A stretch of 64,000 nucleotides of DNA from NCBI GenBank assembly GCA_016713665.1, contig JADJOR010000001.1:1128767-1192766 (forward strand), in the 5' to 3' direction. The stretch comes from Deltaproteobacteria bacterium. Lineage in GTDB: Bacteria > Myxococcota_A > UBA9160 > UBA4427. Within the stretch, counting starts at the first letter, position 1. Each line of letters begins with the position of its first letter. The notes beneath the pieces were generated by a model. It saw nothing but the letters and a program-made list of their open reading frames with translations, had not been told where the DNA came from and did no database searches. This document shows positions 1-8,029 of this stretch, piece after piece. A program made the translations under genes and the position numbers.

Positions 1-1955
1 TCCGCGAGCGATACGGACCGCAGGCGCTCGGCGTCTTCATCGGCGAGCCGACGGGCCACAACCTCGGCGCCCTCCTCTACACGACGCTCTTCATGCGCGC
101 GCTCCAGACCCCGCGCGCCTTCTCGTCGGCGACGATGGACCAGTTCCCGAAGAACGTGACGCTGAAGCTGATGTTTGGCGACGGCTGGATGTTCGTGATC
201 CCCGACGTGAAGCGGACGGATCTCTTCATCTGCATGGGCGGCAATCCGGTCGTGTCCCAGGGCAGCCTGATGGGGACACCCGACGTGCCCGGCGTGCTGA
301 CGGCGATCCGCAAGCGCGGCGGCCGCGTGATCGTGATCGATCCGCGCCGGACCGAGACCGCCGAGCTCGCCGACGAGCACCTTTTCATCCGCCCCGGCAC
401 CGACGCCTACTTCCTCGCCGCGATGATCCAGGTCTTCTTCGCCGAGAATCTCGTCGACCTCGGCCGCTTCGCCGCCTTCACGGACGGCGTCGACGAGGTC
501 CGCACGCTCTGCCAGGACTTCACCCCCGAGGCCGTCGCCGACGTGACCGGCATCTCCGCCGAGACGATCCGCGCCCTCGCCCGCGAGTACGCCACCACGA
601 AGAAGGCCGCCCTCTACGGCCGCATCGGGACCTGCACCCAGGAGTTCGGCACCCTCGCCTCCTGGCTGCTCGACGTCGCCGCGATCCTGACCGGCCATTT
701 CGACGAAGAGGGCTGCATGATGTTCCCGCGCCCGGCGGCGGGTCAGAGCGAGCCGGGCGAGCCGAATCCCCCGATGGCGGTCGGTGACTACCGCACGATC
801 GCCCGCGGCCTCCCGACGATCGACGGCCAGCTCCCGGCCGGCGCCATGGCCGAGGAGATCGAGGAGAAGAGCGCTGGCGACAAACGCATGCGCGCGCTGC
901 TCACCGCCGCCGCGAACCCCGTCCTCTCGGCGCCGAACGGCAACCGTCTGGCCGAGGCCCTCGGCGAGCTCGACTTCATGGTCTCGGTCGACATCTATCT
1001 CAACGAGACGACGAGCCACGCGGACCTGATCCTGCCGACGACCGTCTCGGTCGAGGAGGAGAACTTCGACTTCACCTACGCCACGACCTGCTCCCACAAC
1101 TACGCCCGCTGGTCCCCCGCGATCTTCGAGCCGGCCCCCGACGCGAAGCCCCATTGGGAGGTCCTGATGCGCCTCGTCGAAGCGGCGACCGGCGTGACCC
1201 TCGAGCATCTCGACGAAGCGATGGTCGGCGGGATCACGGCGAGCGTCGCGCGCCCGGGCGGCCGCTGCGAAGGCCGGACGCCGGAGGAGATCAAGGCCGC
1301 GATCGGCGACGTGCGCGGACCGCTCCGCATCCTCGATCTGATGCTGCGCGCCGGTCCCTACGGCGACCGCTTCGAGCCCGGCAAGCAGGGACTTTCCTTG
1401 AAGGCGCTGCGCGAGGTCGGCGGGCTCGTCGACCTCGGGCCGCTCCAGCCGCGATTGCCCGAGGCGCTCAAGACGCCGGGGCGGCGCGTCGCCCTGGCCC
1501 CCGAATACGTGACCGCCGACGTCCCGCGGCTGCGCGCCGCGCTGGCCGACGCGAAGCGGAACGATCGCCTGCTGCTCGTCGGTCGCCGCCAGGTCCGCAA
1601 CATGAATTCCTGGCTCCACAACGCGCAGGTCCTCGCCAAGGGCCGCGACCGCTGCACGCTGCTCGTCCATCCCGACGACGCCCGACGCTTCGGCCTCGAG
1701 CACGGCGGCAAGGCCCGGGTCCGCTCCCGCAGCGGCGAGATCGTGACCGCGGTCGAAATCAGCGACGAGATGATGCAGGGCGTCGTCAGCCTGCCGCATG
1801 GCTTCGGCCATACGCGCCCGGGCTCGCGGACGCAGGTCGCGACGAAGCTCCAGCCCGGTGCCAATGCGAATCAGCTGACCGACGAGCTCCCGCTCGACGT
1901 CCCGAGCGGGACGCACATCGCGAACGGGATCCCGGTGGAGGTCGCGCGGGCCTGA
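1..1955 (+). CDS. Molybdopterin-dependent oxidoreductase, 5'-truncated by the window edge
   Basis: The reading frame is already open at base 3 and runs to a TGA at 1953-1955, so the N-terminus (including any 4Fe-4S domain) lies outside. The visible part has the fold of the DMSO-reductase family. A first segment near GVFIGEPTGHNLGAL is followed by a Rossmann-like stretch (VIVIDPRRTETAELAD) that in this family contacts the pterin dinucleotide. The C-terminal molybdopterin-dinucleotide-binding domain contains NSWLHNAQVL and a swivelling beta-barrel (about the last 120 residues). The family transfers oxygen or electrons at a Mo/W-bisMGD centre, usually as formate dehydrogenase-like or hydratase-like enzymes. 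The substrate cannot be told from this fragment, and no Fe-S or membrane partner follows it. Confident on family, not on reaction. Confidence 0.9.
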   Translation, partial: RERYGPQALGVFIGEPTGHNLGALLYTTLFMRALQTPRAFSSATMDQFPKNVTLKLMFGDGWMFVIPDVKRTDLFICMGGNPVVSQGSLMGTPDVPGVLTAIRKRGGRVIVIDPRRTETAELADEHLFIRPGTDAYFLAAMIQVFFAENLVDLGRFAAFTDGVDEVRTLCQDFTPEAVADVTGISAETIRALAREYATTKKAALYGRIGTCTQEFGTLASWLLDVAAILTGHFDEEGCMMFPRPAAGQSEPGEPNPPMAVGDYRTIARGLPTIDGQLPAGAMAEEIEEKSAGDKRMRALLTAAANPVLSAPNGNRLAEALGELDFMVSVDIYLNETTSHADLILPTTVSVEEENFDFTYATTCSHNYARWSPAIFEPAPDAKPHWEVLMRLVEAATGVTLEHLDEAMVGGITASVARPGGRCEGRTPEEIKAAIGDVRGPLRILDLMLRAGPYGDRFEPGKQGLSLKALREVGGLVDLGPLQPRLPEALKTPGRRVALAPEYVTADVPRLRAALADAKRNDRLLLVGRRQVRNMNSWLHNAQVLAKGRDRCTLLVHPDDARRFGLEHGGKARVRSRSGEIVTAVEISDEMMQGVVSLPHGFGHTRPGSRTQVATKLQPGANANQLTDELPLDVPSGTHIANGIPVEVARA

Positions 1956-2052
1956 ACGCGACCCGCGACCCCGCGCGTTCGATCCCGCGCGACCGGCCCC
2001 GCCGGTCGGCCGCGCGGCGAGAGCAGCTCGACCGTCGACGGAGGAACGGACC

Positions 2053-3036
2053 ATGGGCTTCACCGCGATCCGATGGCCTGCCCGAACGCTCGAGACCGGT
2101 CGATCGATCGCGCTCGTGGCGGTTCTGCTCGCTGCGTGTGCCCATGACGCGGAGCCGCCGCGCTGGATCGAGCATCCCGGCCGAGGCTGGCCCGCGGCTC
2201 GATTCGTCACGGGCGTGGGCCAGGGCGAGAATCCCGAGGCCGCGGCGACGGCGGCGCGCGCCGAGATCGCGCGCAAGACGAAGGGCGAGCACGAGGGCAT
2301 CGAGATCGCCCGGACCTGGGTTGCGAAGAAGCCCAGGATTCATTGGGCCCTCGCCGTGCTCGATCGCCCCGCCCTGATCGCCCGTCTCGGCGACCAGATC
2401 GCCGAAAACGATCGCGCGCGCACGGCGGCCGCCGAGCGTGCCGAGGCCGAGGCGCCGGAGACGGCCGTGCTCACGCTGCTCGAAGCCATCGACCTCTCCC
2501 GCGAGCGCGAGGGGCTGCGGGTCCGGATCGCACGTCTCGAGGGCACGCCGCCGACTTCCGACGTCCCGCCTTCGCGCGCGGATCTCGACCTGCAGCTCGC
2601 CGGGGTCAAGCGCACGCTCACGATCGCCGTCGCGGCCTTCGAGATGGATCCGGACTCGGGCGAGATCGGCGCCCCCCTCGACGCCGTCCGTCGCGCCCTC
2701 GCGCAGCAGGTCCTCGCGAAGGGCTTTTCGCTCCCCGTCGAGGGCGAGTGGGGCGAGAGCCCGCCCGCCTGGCTCCGCGTTCTCACCCGGATCGGCTTCG
2801 AGCACCTCGAGCTCGGCGGGAGTCAGGGCTTTGCGACGGTCGAATGGGAGGCCGCACTCGAAGTGTTCGATCCGAGCGCCGGAGGCCGGGTCGTCGCGCT
2901 CCTCGACGGCGGTGCGCGCGCGACCCACGTCAATGAAAAGACGGCGCGGCGATTGGCACGCGAGGAAGCGATCGAGTTCGTCACGACGACTCTCGCAAGC
3001 TGGCTGGACGGGCGATATGCGCGGGGGCCTCGCTGA
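2053..3036 (+). CDS. LPP20-like outer-membrane lipoprotein
   Basis: A 327-residue protein with a short hydrophobic signal ending in the lipobox LLAAC (Cys near residue 36), so it should be lipidated and held on the envelope. The segment after the Cys (PRWIEHPGRGWPAARFVTGVG, followed by alanine-rich AA..A repeats) resembles the LPP20 / FlgT-N-like lipoproteins. These carry a conserved P-W and a Y/F-x-x-G-x-G stretch before an alpha helix. The remainder is alpha/beta and unrecognised. The start at 2053 is supported by GGAGG at 2040-2044. Its TGA overlaps the next ATG by one base, so it is probably co-transcribed with the PhzF-family gene, although no functional link is evident. Confidence 0.7.
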   Translation: MGFTAIRWPARTLETGRSIALVAVLLAACAHDAEPPRWIEHPGRGWPAARFVTGVGQGENPEAAATAARAEIARKTKGEHEGIEIARTWVAKKPRIHWALAVLDRPALIARLGDQIAENDRARTAAAERAEAEAPETAVLTLLEAIDLSREREGLRVRIARLEGTPPTSDVPPSRADLDLQLAGVKRTLTIAVAAFEMDPDSGEIGAPLDAVRRALAQQVLAKGFSLPVEGEWGESPPAWLRVLTRIGFEHLELGGSQGFATVEWEAALEVFDPSAGGRVVALLDGGARATHVNEKTARRLAREEAIEFVTTTLASWLDGRYARGPR

Positions 3037-3872
3037 TGGATTCGCGCCGGGAATTGCCGACCCCCTACGCCCTCATCGACGCCTTCACCGCCGAGCCCTT
3101 CCGCGGCAATCCGGCCGCCGTATGCTGGCTCGACGCGCCGCGAAGCGACGACTGGCGACGATCCGTCGCCGCGGAGATGAACCTGTCGGAGACGGCCTTC
3201 ATCGAGCCGCAGGCGGACGGGTTCGGCCTGCGCTGGTTCACCCCGACCGTCGAGGTCCCGCTCTGCGGCCACGCGACCCTGGCCTCGGCCCACCTGCTCT
3301 ACTCGACGGGTCGGCTCGGTCGCGATCGACCCGCGCGCTTCCATACCCGAAGCGGCCTGCTCACCGCGCGCATGGACGGCTCCAGGATCGTGCTCGACTT
3401 CCCGGCCTTCGCATCGCAGACCGCGTCCGCGCCTCGCGCGCTCGTCGAGGCGGTCGGGGTCACGCCGATCGAGACGCTTCGGGTCGATCGACCGGGCACC
3501 GATCCCGGCTGGATCCTCGTCCTCGAGGACGAAGCGACGGTGCGCCGCGCTACCCCGGCGTTCGGCGCCATGCGAGCGGCCGCCCCGGATTCGGTCGTCC
3601 TGACGGCGCCGCCCACCGCCGAGTCCCGCGCGCTCGGCGTCGACTTCGTGTCGCGCTACTTCGCTCCGGGCCACGGCATCGACGAGGACCCGGTCACCGG
3701 CTCCGCCCACTGCATGCTCGCGCCCTACTGGGCGCGCAGGCTGGGCCGCGACCGGATGCACGCCTACCAGGCGTCCGCCCGCGGCGGCCACCTCTTCCTC
3801 GCGCTCCGCGACGGCCGCGTCGAGCTCGCCGGCGACGCGGTCACCCTTGCCGAGGGCCGGATCCTGGTCTGA
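3036..3872 (+). CDS. PhzF-family isomerase-like protein
   Basis: A 278-residue protein of the PhzF/DapF-fold family, two similar alpha/beta halves around a central site. Visible hallmarks are FTAEPFRGNPAAV near the N-terminus and NLSETAFI with the Glu that serves as the acid/base residue in PhzF. Also present are the turn VPLCGHATLASAH and, in the second half, DEDPVTGSAHC. Length is normal for the family. True PhzF isomerises a phenazine precursor, but most homologues outside phenazine clusters have no known substrate, and no phz genes lie nearby. The ATG overlaps the upstream lipoprotein stop by one base. The last 32 bases overlap convergently with the DUF3604 gene on the other strand. Confidence 0.9.
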   Translation: MDSRRELPTPYALIDAFTAEPFRGNPAAVCWLDAPRSDDWRRSVAAEMNLSETAFIEPQADGFGLRWFTPTVEVPLCGHATLASAHLLYSTGRLGRDRPARFHTRSGLLTARMDGSRIVLDFPAFASQTASAPRALVEAVGVTPIETLRVDRPGTDPGWILVLEDEATVRRATPAFGAMRAAAPDSVVLTAPPTAESRALGVDFVSRYFAPGHGIDEDPVTGSAHCMLAPYWARRLGRDRMHAYQASARGGHLFLALRDGRVELAGDAVTLAEGRILV

Positions 3873-5820
3873 TGCGGCGCACACGATGTGCCGCCGCACC
3901 GAGCCCCATCGCCCCCGCGATCAGCGCGTCCCCGCCTCCCGGCTCCGGTACGGGCTTGACCCAGATCGGCGAGCTCGTCGCGCGCTCCTGGATCGCGTCG
4001 GGGACCGAACCGTTGCAGCAATTCCCGAATCCGGGCGGCGCGGGGGTCGTGCAGTCGACGCCGGCGGCACGGCACTCGAGCGCCGACCAGCGGCAGGTCG
4101 GGCTCTCCTTCAGACGCGCATAATAGAAGGCGTGCTCGTCGGGCTCGAAGTCGGGGTCCTGCCACTCGCCGCAGAGCGTCGCGGCGCCGCTTCCGTCCGG
4201 TGTGCAGGTCTGCGTGTCGAGGGCATTCGGGCCGGGCGGCCCGCCGGCGATCGTCGAGATCGCCTCGTGGGCGACACCAGCCTCGTCGACCCAGCCCTTC
4301 ACGATCTCGATCTCCGCAAGCGGCGTGCCCGGAAAGCCGGGGGAGCCCGGGTCCTTCATCGCCGAGACGACGAAGCGCGGCGCCGGGTCGGCCGGGTCGG
4401 CCGCCAGCGCGCCGCCCATGGGCACCCCCGTCGCATAGCCCTGGTCGACGAGATCGGCGCGACTGCAGAGCCCCGCCGGAAGGTCGAAGCCTCCGAAGAA
4501 GCGCAGCGTCGGCCGCGTGCCCGAGGTCGCATAGCTCTCGCGCCGCTCGATCGCCGAGAAGAGCGCGGCGCGCGAGTTCTCCTCGGCCCAGAGGACCATG
4601 AGGCCGCCCGGACTCATGGGAATCCGGGTATCGGTCAGCCGAGCGGTCGGCGAGGCATCGTCGCTTCCCGTATGGCCGGGAAAATCGTCTTCGAGGGTCG
4701 CCCCGGGCGTTCCGTTATGCGTATCGCTCGAGCCGATGAAGCCCAGCGCGAAGGGATTCGCCCCGCTCTGCCGATCGACCCCGAGCCCTTCGAGGAGCAC
4801 GTTGCGCACGTAGTTGAGCGGCGGATCCGCCGCCGTCGGCCCGCTCGCGATCTTCTCGAAGCCGCAGCCCGCCTCGGTCGCCGTCCCGACGCCGGGGCGG
4901 CACTCGGAGTCGCCCTTGTGCTGCGTCAGCTCGACGAGCGGCTCGCGCGATTGCCGACGCAACGACTCGGCGAGCGTGATCGGCGCGCCGGTCGGACCCG
5001 TCGGCGTCAGCGTCCGGCCGGCGCTCAGGTTCGAGTTGTGGGGGATCGTGACGGCCCCGCAGTCGCCGCCCACGCCCGCACACTGGGCATCGATCGCGTC
5101 CCAGAGCGCGAAGGGATTCTGGGCCTCGACGTAGCTCGTCGGCACGGAGGGCACGTTCGCGCTGCGGAAGAGGACGTTGCGATGGGTCGTGTCGCCGCCG
5201 GGCGACGCGGTCCACTCGTAGCCGATGAAGGTGCTGAATTCGCAAGCCGCCGTGTCGTCGTCGAACTCCTCGGCCGCGGCCTGGATCTCGCTCCAGACGC
5301 TGCTCGCGGCGGCGACGCAGAGCTGGCCGTCCGTCCCGCAGAACGCGCGGCGCGTCGGGTTCTCGTCCGTGAGCTGACCGCCGAAGTAGAAGGCGGCCTG
5401 GGCGAAGCTCCCTTCACGGATCGCGGCGCAGGCGGGCGTCTGGAGGTTGCCGACCGTACAGAGGCGCGTCTCGCCGAGCAGCTCCGAATGATCCGTCACG
5501 GCGGCGAAATCGAGGGGGACCCGCAGCGTGTGGCTCCGCGTGGGCTGGCCCAGGGCGTCGAGGGGCGGCAGCCCGACCGTCTCGCCCTTCGCGAAGCGAT
5601 AGGCGTCGCGCGGGCCGTTGCGGGTCTCGAAGGTGTAGGCGTCGAAGGAGAGCACCGTATGGACGTGCACGTCGCCGAAATAGGGCTGGCGGGTCGCGGC
5701 GAAATCCGAGCAGGTCTGCGCGAGCGCGGCCGGCGCGGAGGCGAGCGAGGCGCCGAGGAGCACGAGACCCACCCATCCGATCGATCGCGCGAACCGACTC
5801 GCCCTCATGCTCGACTTCAT
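3841..5820 (-). CDS. DUF3604 protein, secreted, with PEP-CTERM-like tail
   Basis: I place the start at the ATG at 5818-5820. It follows AGGAG at a normal distance and opens with a basic n-region and a hydrophobic signal peptide ending APAALA-QT. Mature residues include YFGDVHVHTVLSFDAY, AAVTDHSELLGE, a LTQHKGDSE-like segment and GFIGSSDTHNGT. These His/Asp clusters are the metal-binding signatures of the PHP-like DUF3604 family, whose substrates are mostly unknown. The C-terminus reads VPEPGGG, then about 13 hydrophobic residues, then an Arg-rich end, which resembles a PEP-CTERM sorting signal for exosortase processing. It overlaps the PhzF gene convergently by 32 bases. 659 residues, ordinary for the family. 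Confidence 0.85.
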   Translation of the reverse strand: MKSSMRASRFARSIGWVGLVLLGASLASAPAALAQTCSDFAATRQPYFGDVHVHTVLSFDAYTFETRNGPRDAYRFAKGETVGLPPLDALGQPTRSHTLRVPLDFAAVTDHSELLGETRLCTVGNLQTPACAAIREGSFAQAAFYFGGQLTDENPTRRAFCGTDGQLCVAAASSVWSEIQAAAEEFDDDTAACEFSTFIGYEWTASPGGDTTHRNVLFRSANVPSVPTSYVEAQNPFALWDAIDAQCAGVGGDCGAVTIPHNSNLSAGRTLTPTGPTGAPITLAESLRRQSREPLVELTQHKGDSECRPGVGTATEAGCGFEKIASGPTAADPPLNYVRNVLLEGLGVDRQSGANPFALGFIGSSDTHNGTPGATLEDDFPGHTGSDDASPTARLTDTRIPMSPGGLMVLWAEENSRAALFSAIERRESYATSGTRPTLRFFGGFDLPAGLCSRADLVDQGYATGVPMGGALAADPADPAPRFVVSAMKDPGSPGFPGTPLAEIEIVKGWVDEAGVAHEAISTIAGGPPGPNALDTQTCTPDGSGAATLCGEWQDPDFEPDEHAFYYARLKESPTCRWSALECRAAGVDCTTPAPPGFGNCCNGSVPDAIQERATSSPIWVKPVPEPGGGDALIAGAMGLGAAAHRVRRIRPGSGPRQG

Positions 5821-5880
5821 GTTCGATCTCCTGCTCGATCCCCTGCTCGACCTCGTGCCCGATCCCGCGCTCGACCACAT
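5799..5880 (-). repeat. Degenerate 12-bp tandem repeat spanning the DUF3604 start
   Basis: On the minus strand six to seven imperfect 12-base units run head to tail: gcgcgggatcgg, gcacgaggtcga, gcaggggatcga, gcaggagatcga, acatgaagtcga, gcatgagggcga. The fourth supplies the ribosome-binding site and the fifth the start codon of the DUF3604 gene. Confidence 0.6.
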
Positions 5881-6094
5881 GACCGTACCCGGCCGCATCC
5901 ATAGATAGAAGGAAGAACGCCCCCGCCCGGCCCCGCTGCCGTCGCATTGCATCGTCGCTTCCTCCCGCCTGCCGGTCCACGAGAAGATCCGCGCTCCGCT
6001 CCCTCGCGTCCCGCCTCCTCTCAACTGGCGAGGCGCACGCAGGTTTCACCGCCTTCCGTTCGGAAGTCGCCCGGACGCGTTCGCGGAAGACACG

Positions 6095-7375
6095 TCAGGC
6101 GTTGCCTCGGGCGACCCGGAAGCGCGCCGGCAGCGCGGCGACCCGGCGGGTCGAGAGGAAGGCGGTCCACTCGGGCCGATCGACGCACGGCTCGAGCGCG
6201 AAGCCCCGCTCGAGCAGGGCCGAGAGCGCTTCCTGGATCTCGGCCCGGGCGATGGCGGCGCCGACGCAGTGGTGGACGCCGTGGCCGAAGGTGAAGTGGC
6301 GACTGTCGTTGCGGGTGACGTCGAAGCGATCGGGCTCGACGAAGCGGCGCGGATCGCGATTCGCCGAGGGGACCGAGAAGGCGACGTAGGCCCCCGGCGG
6401 GATGACGACGCCTTCGATCGTGAGGCCCTCGGTCGCGATCCGCGGGATGCTCGGGATCGGCGTCTCGTAGCGCGCGACCTCTTCGACGGCGCTCGGCACG
6501 AGCGCCGGATCGGCGCGCAGCTTCGCGAGCTCGTCGGGATGATCGGCGAGGGTCCAGAGGGCGTTCGCGAGCAGCGACTTCGTCGTGTCGTGGCCCGCGA
6601 AGAGCAGGTTCAGGATCAGGCCGCGCAGCTCGACGTTCGAGAGCCGCTCGCCCGCCTCCTCGGCGGCGATCAGCGCGTCGAGCAGCGTCTCGCTCTCCTG
6701 CGCCCGGCGCCGGCGCTCGATCAGCTCGGAGGCCGCCGCGTCGAACTCGACGATCGCCTGCTCGATCGCCGTCCGCGAAGCCGGCGGGATCACCGCGCTG
6801 AACGCGTTCGACACCGTATCCGTCCAGCGCTCGAAGAGCGCGCGATCCCCGGCCTCGATCCCGACCATCGCGCAGAGCACCTCGAGGGGCAGCGCATGGC
6901 AGAAGGTCGCGACGAGGTCGACCTCGCCGGCGTCGGCGGCCTCGTCGATCAGACGGTGGGCCATCGCGCGGATCTGCGGGCGCAGGCGCGCGACCTGCCG
7001 CGGCGTGAAGGCACGGCCGACGAGACCGCGCAGTCGCGTGTGCTCCGGCGGATCGAGGGCGTTGGTCAGATGCTGCCACCAGCCGTAGAGCGGCCCGCTC
7101 GTGATGCCCTGATTCGCGAGCATCGCGTAGAGCGCCTGGCGCATCTGCGGATCGCGCAGCCCCGACTCGACGTGCTCGTAGCGCAGGACCTCGAAGTCCC
7201 CCGCCGTCGAGCGCACGACCGGCCAGCGCTCGCGCAGGGGCGCGAGCACGGCGTGGGTGTCGCGCCAGTAGTCGAGGGCGGTCGGGTCGACGCGGGGGAG
7301 CTCGGATTCGAGGGGCGCAGCGAGGTCGCGCGGGCTCCCCTGGCCGGCGGGGGGGACATCGTGAGGCGGATGCAT
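6095..7375 (-). CDS. Cytochrome P450
   Basis: A soluble bacterial P450 of 426 residues, the usual length. The I-helix oxygen-activation motif AGHDTT, the K-helix E-x-x-R (EEVARYE) and the heme-binding loop FGHGVHHCVG with its axial Cys are all present. The family hydroxylates or epoxidises lipophilic substrates using ferredoxin-delivered electrons. No ferredoxin or reductase gene is adjacent. It is divergent from the Mo-hydroxylase genes starting at 7514, which may share the 138-base intergenic region. Substrate cannot be assigned; the surrounding catabolic genes suggest a hydrophobic compound, but that is inference. Confidence 0.96.
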   Translation of the reverse strand: MHPPHDVPPAGQGSPRDLAAPLESELPRVDPTALDYWRDTHAVLAPLRERWPVVRSTAGDFEVLRYEHVESGLRDPQMRQALYAMLANQGITSGPLYGWWQHLTNALDPPEHTRLRGLVGRAFTPRQVARLRPQIRAMAHRLIDEAADAGEVDLVATFCHALPLEVLCAMVGIEAGDRALFERWTDTVSNAFSAVIPPASRTAIEQAIVEFDAAASELIERRRRAQESETLLDALIAAEEAGERLSNVELRGLILNLLFAGHDTTKSLLANALWTLADHPDELAKLRADPALVPSAVEEVARYETPIPSIPRIATEGLTIEGVVIPPGAYVAFSVPSANRDPRRFVEPDRFDVTRNDSRHFTFGHGVHHCVGAAIARAEIQEALSALLERGFALEPCVDRPEWTAFLSTRRVAALPARFRVARGNA

Positions 7376-7513
7376 GCAGGCGACGATGGCCCGGTCGCGG
7401 GTCGATCGTCAAGCGGACCAGCGCGTCGCACACGCGCCTCGCCATCCAGAAGGACGACCCGCCCGCGGCCGAACGCACTATGCTGGCGCGACATTCCGTC
7501 CCGGGAGGAGCCC

Positions 7514-8029
7514 ATGCCCGCCTACACCCTGACCGTCAACGGCGAACGCCGAACCGTCGAGGCCGCCGAGGATACGCCCCTGCTCTGGGTGATCCGCGAT
7601 CTCCTGAACCTGACGGGCACGAAGTACGGCTGCGGCGCCGGCCTCTGCCGCGCCTGCACCGTCCACCTCGACGGCGAGGCCTCCTTCTCCTGCCAGATCC
7701 CGATCGCCGCCGTCGGCGCGAAGCGCGTCACGACGATCGAAGGCCTTTCCCCGGATCGAAGCCACCCCCTGCAACAGGCCTGGATCGAGGAGGACGTGCC
7801 GCAATGCGGCTACTGCCAACCGGGGCAGATCATGAGCGCCGCGGCGCTCCTCGCACGAACGCCCGCGCCGAGCGACGACCAGATCGACGACTGGATGAAG
7901 ACGAATCTCTGCCGCTGCGGGACCTACAACCGGATCCGCAGCGCGATCCAGCGCGCCGCCGCCGCGCGGGCCGATGCGAAGGTCGGGACCCGCAGCGACG
8001 CGCACGACGAGGAGCCGAGCCATGGCTGA
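7514..8029 (+). CDS. 2Fe-2S subunit of a xanthine-dehydrogenase-type Mo hydroxylase
   Basis: 171 residues with two 2Fe-2S clusters in the order expected of this family. The plant-ferredoxin-like N-terminal domain has CGAGLCRAC and a later single Cys (FSCQIP). The four-helix C-terminal domain has CGYCQPGQ and CRCGTY. The protein passes electrons from the Mo cofactor of its partner to an acceptor. The ATG at 7514 sits behind GGGAGGAG (7503-7510); upstream in-frame sequence is antisense to the P450 and not credible. The end overlaps the start of the large-subunit gene by 8 bases, so the two are translationally coupled. No FAD-binding middle subunit is present, which is typical of the isoquinoline 1-oxidoreductase (IorAB) type. 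Confidence 0.95.
   Translation: MPAYTLTVNGERRTVEAAEDTPLLWVIRDLLNLTGTKYGCGAGLCRACTVHLDGEASFSCQIPIAAVGAKRVTTIEGLSPDRSHPLQQAWIEEDVPQCGYCQPGQIMSAAALLARTPAPSDDQIDDWMKTNLCRCGTYNRIRSAIQRAAAARADAKVGTRSDAHDEEPSHG

Noticed and set aside
1154..2377. Long Arg/Pro/Ala-rich open frames opposite or across most genes
   Set aside because: Expected in very GC-rich DNA; they lack conserved motifs and every one overlaps a gene with clear family signatures.
5821..6024. In-frame extension of the DUF3604 gene upstream of 5820
   Set aside because: It is Arg/Gly/Ser-rich, sits before a good ribosome site and a clean signal peptide, and consists in part of the 12-bp repeat.
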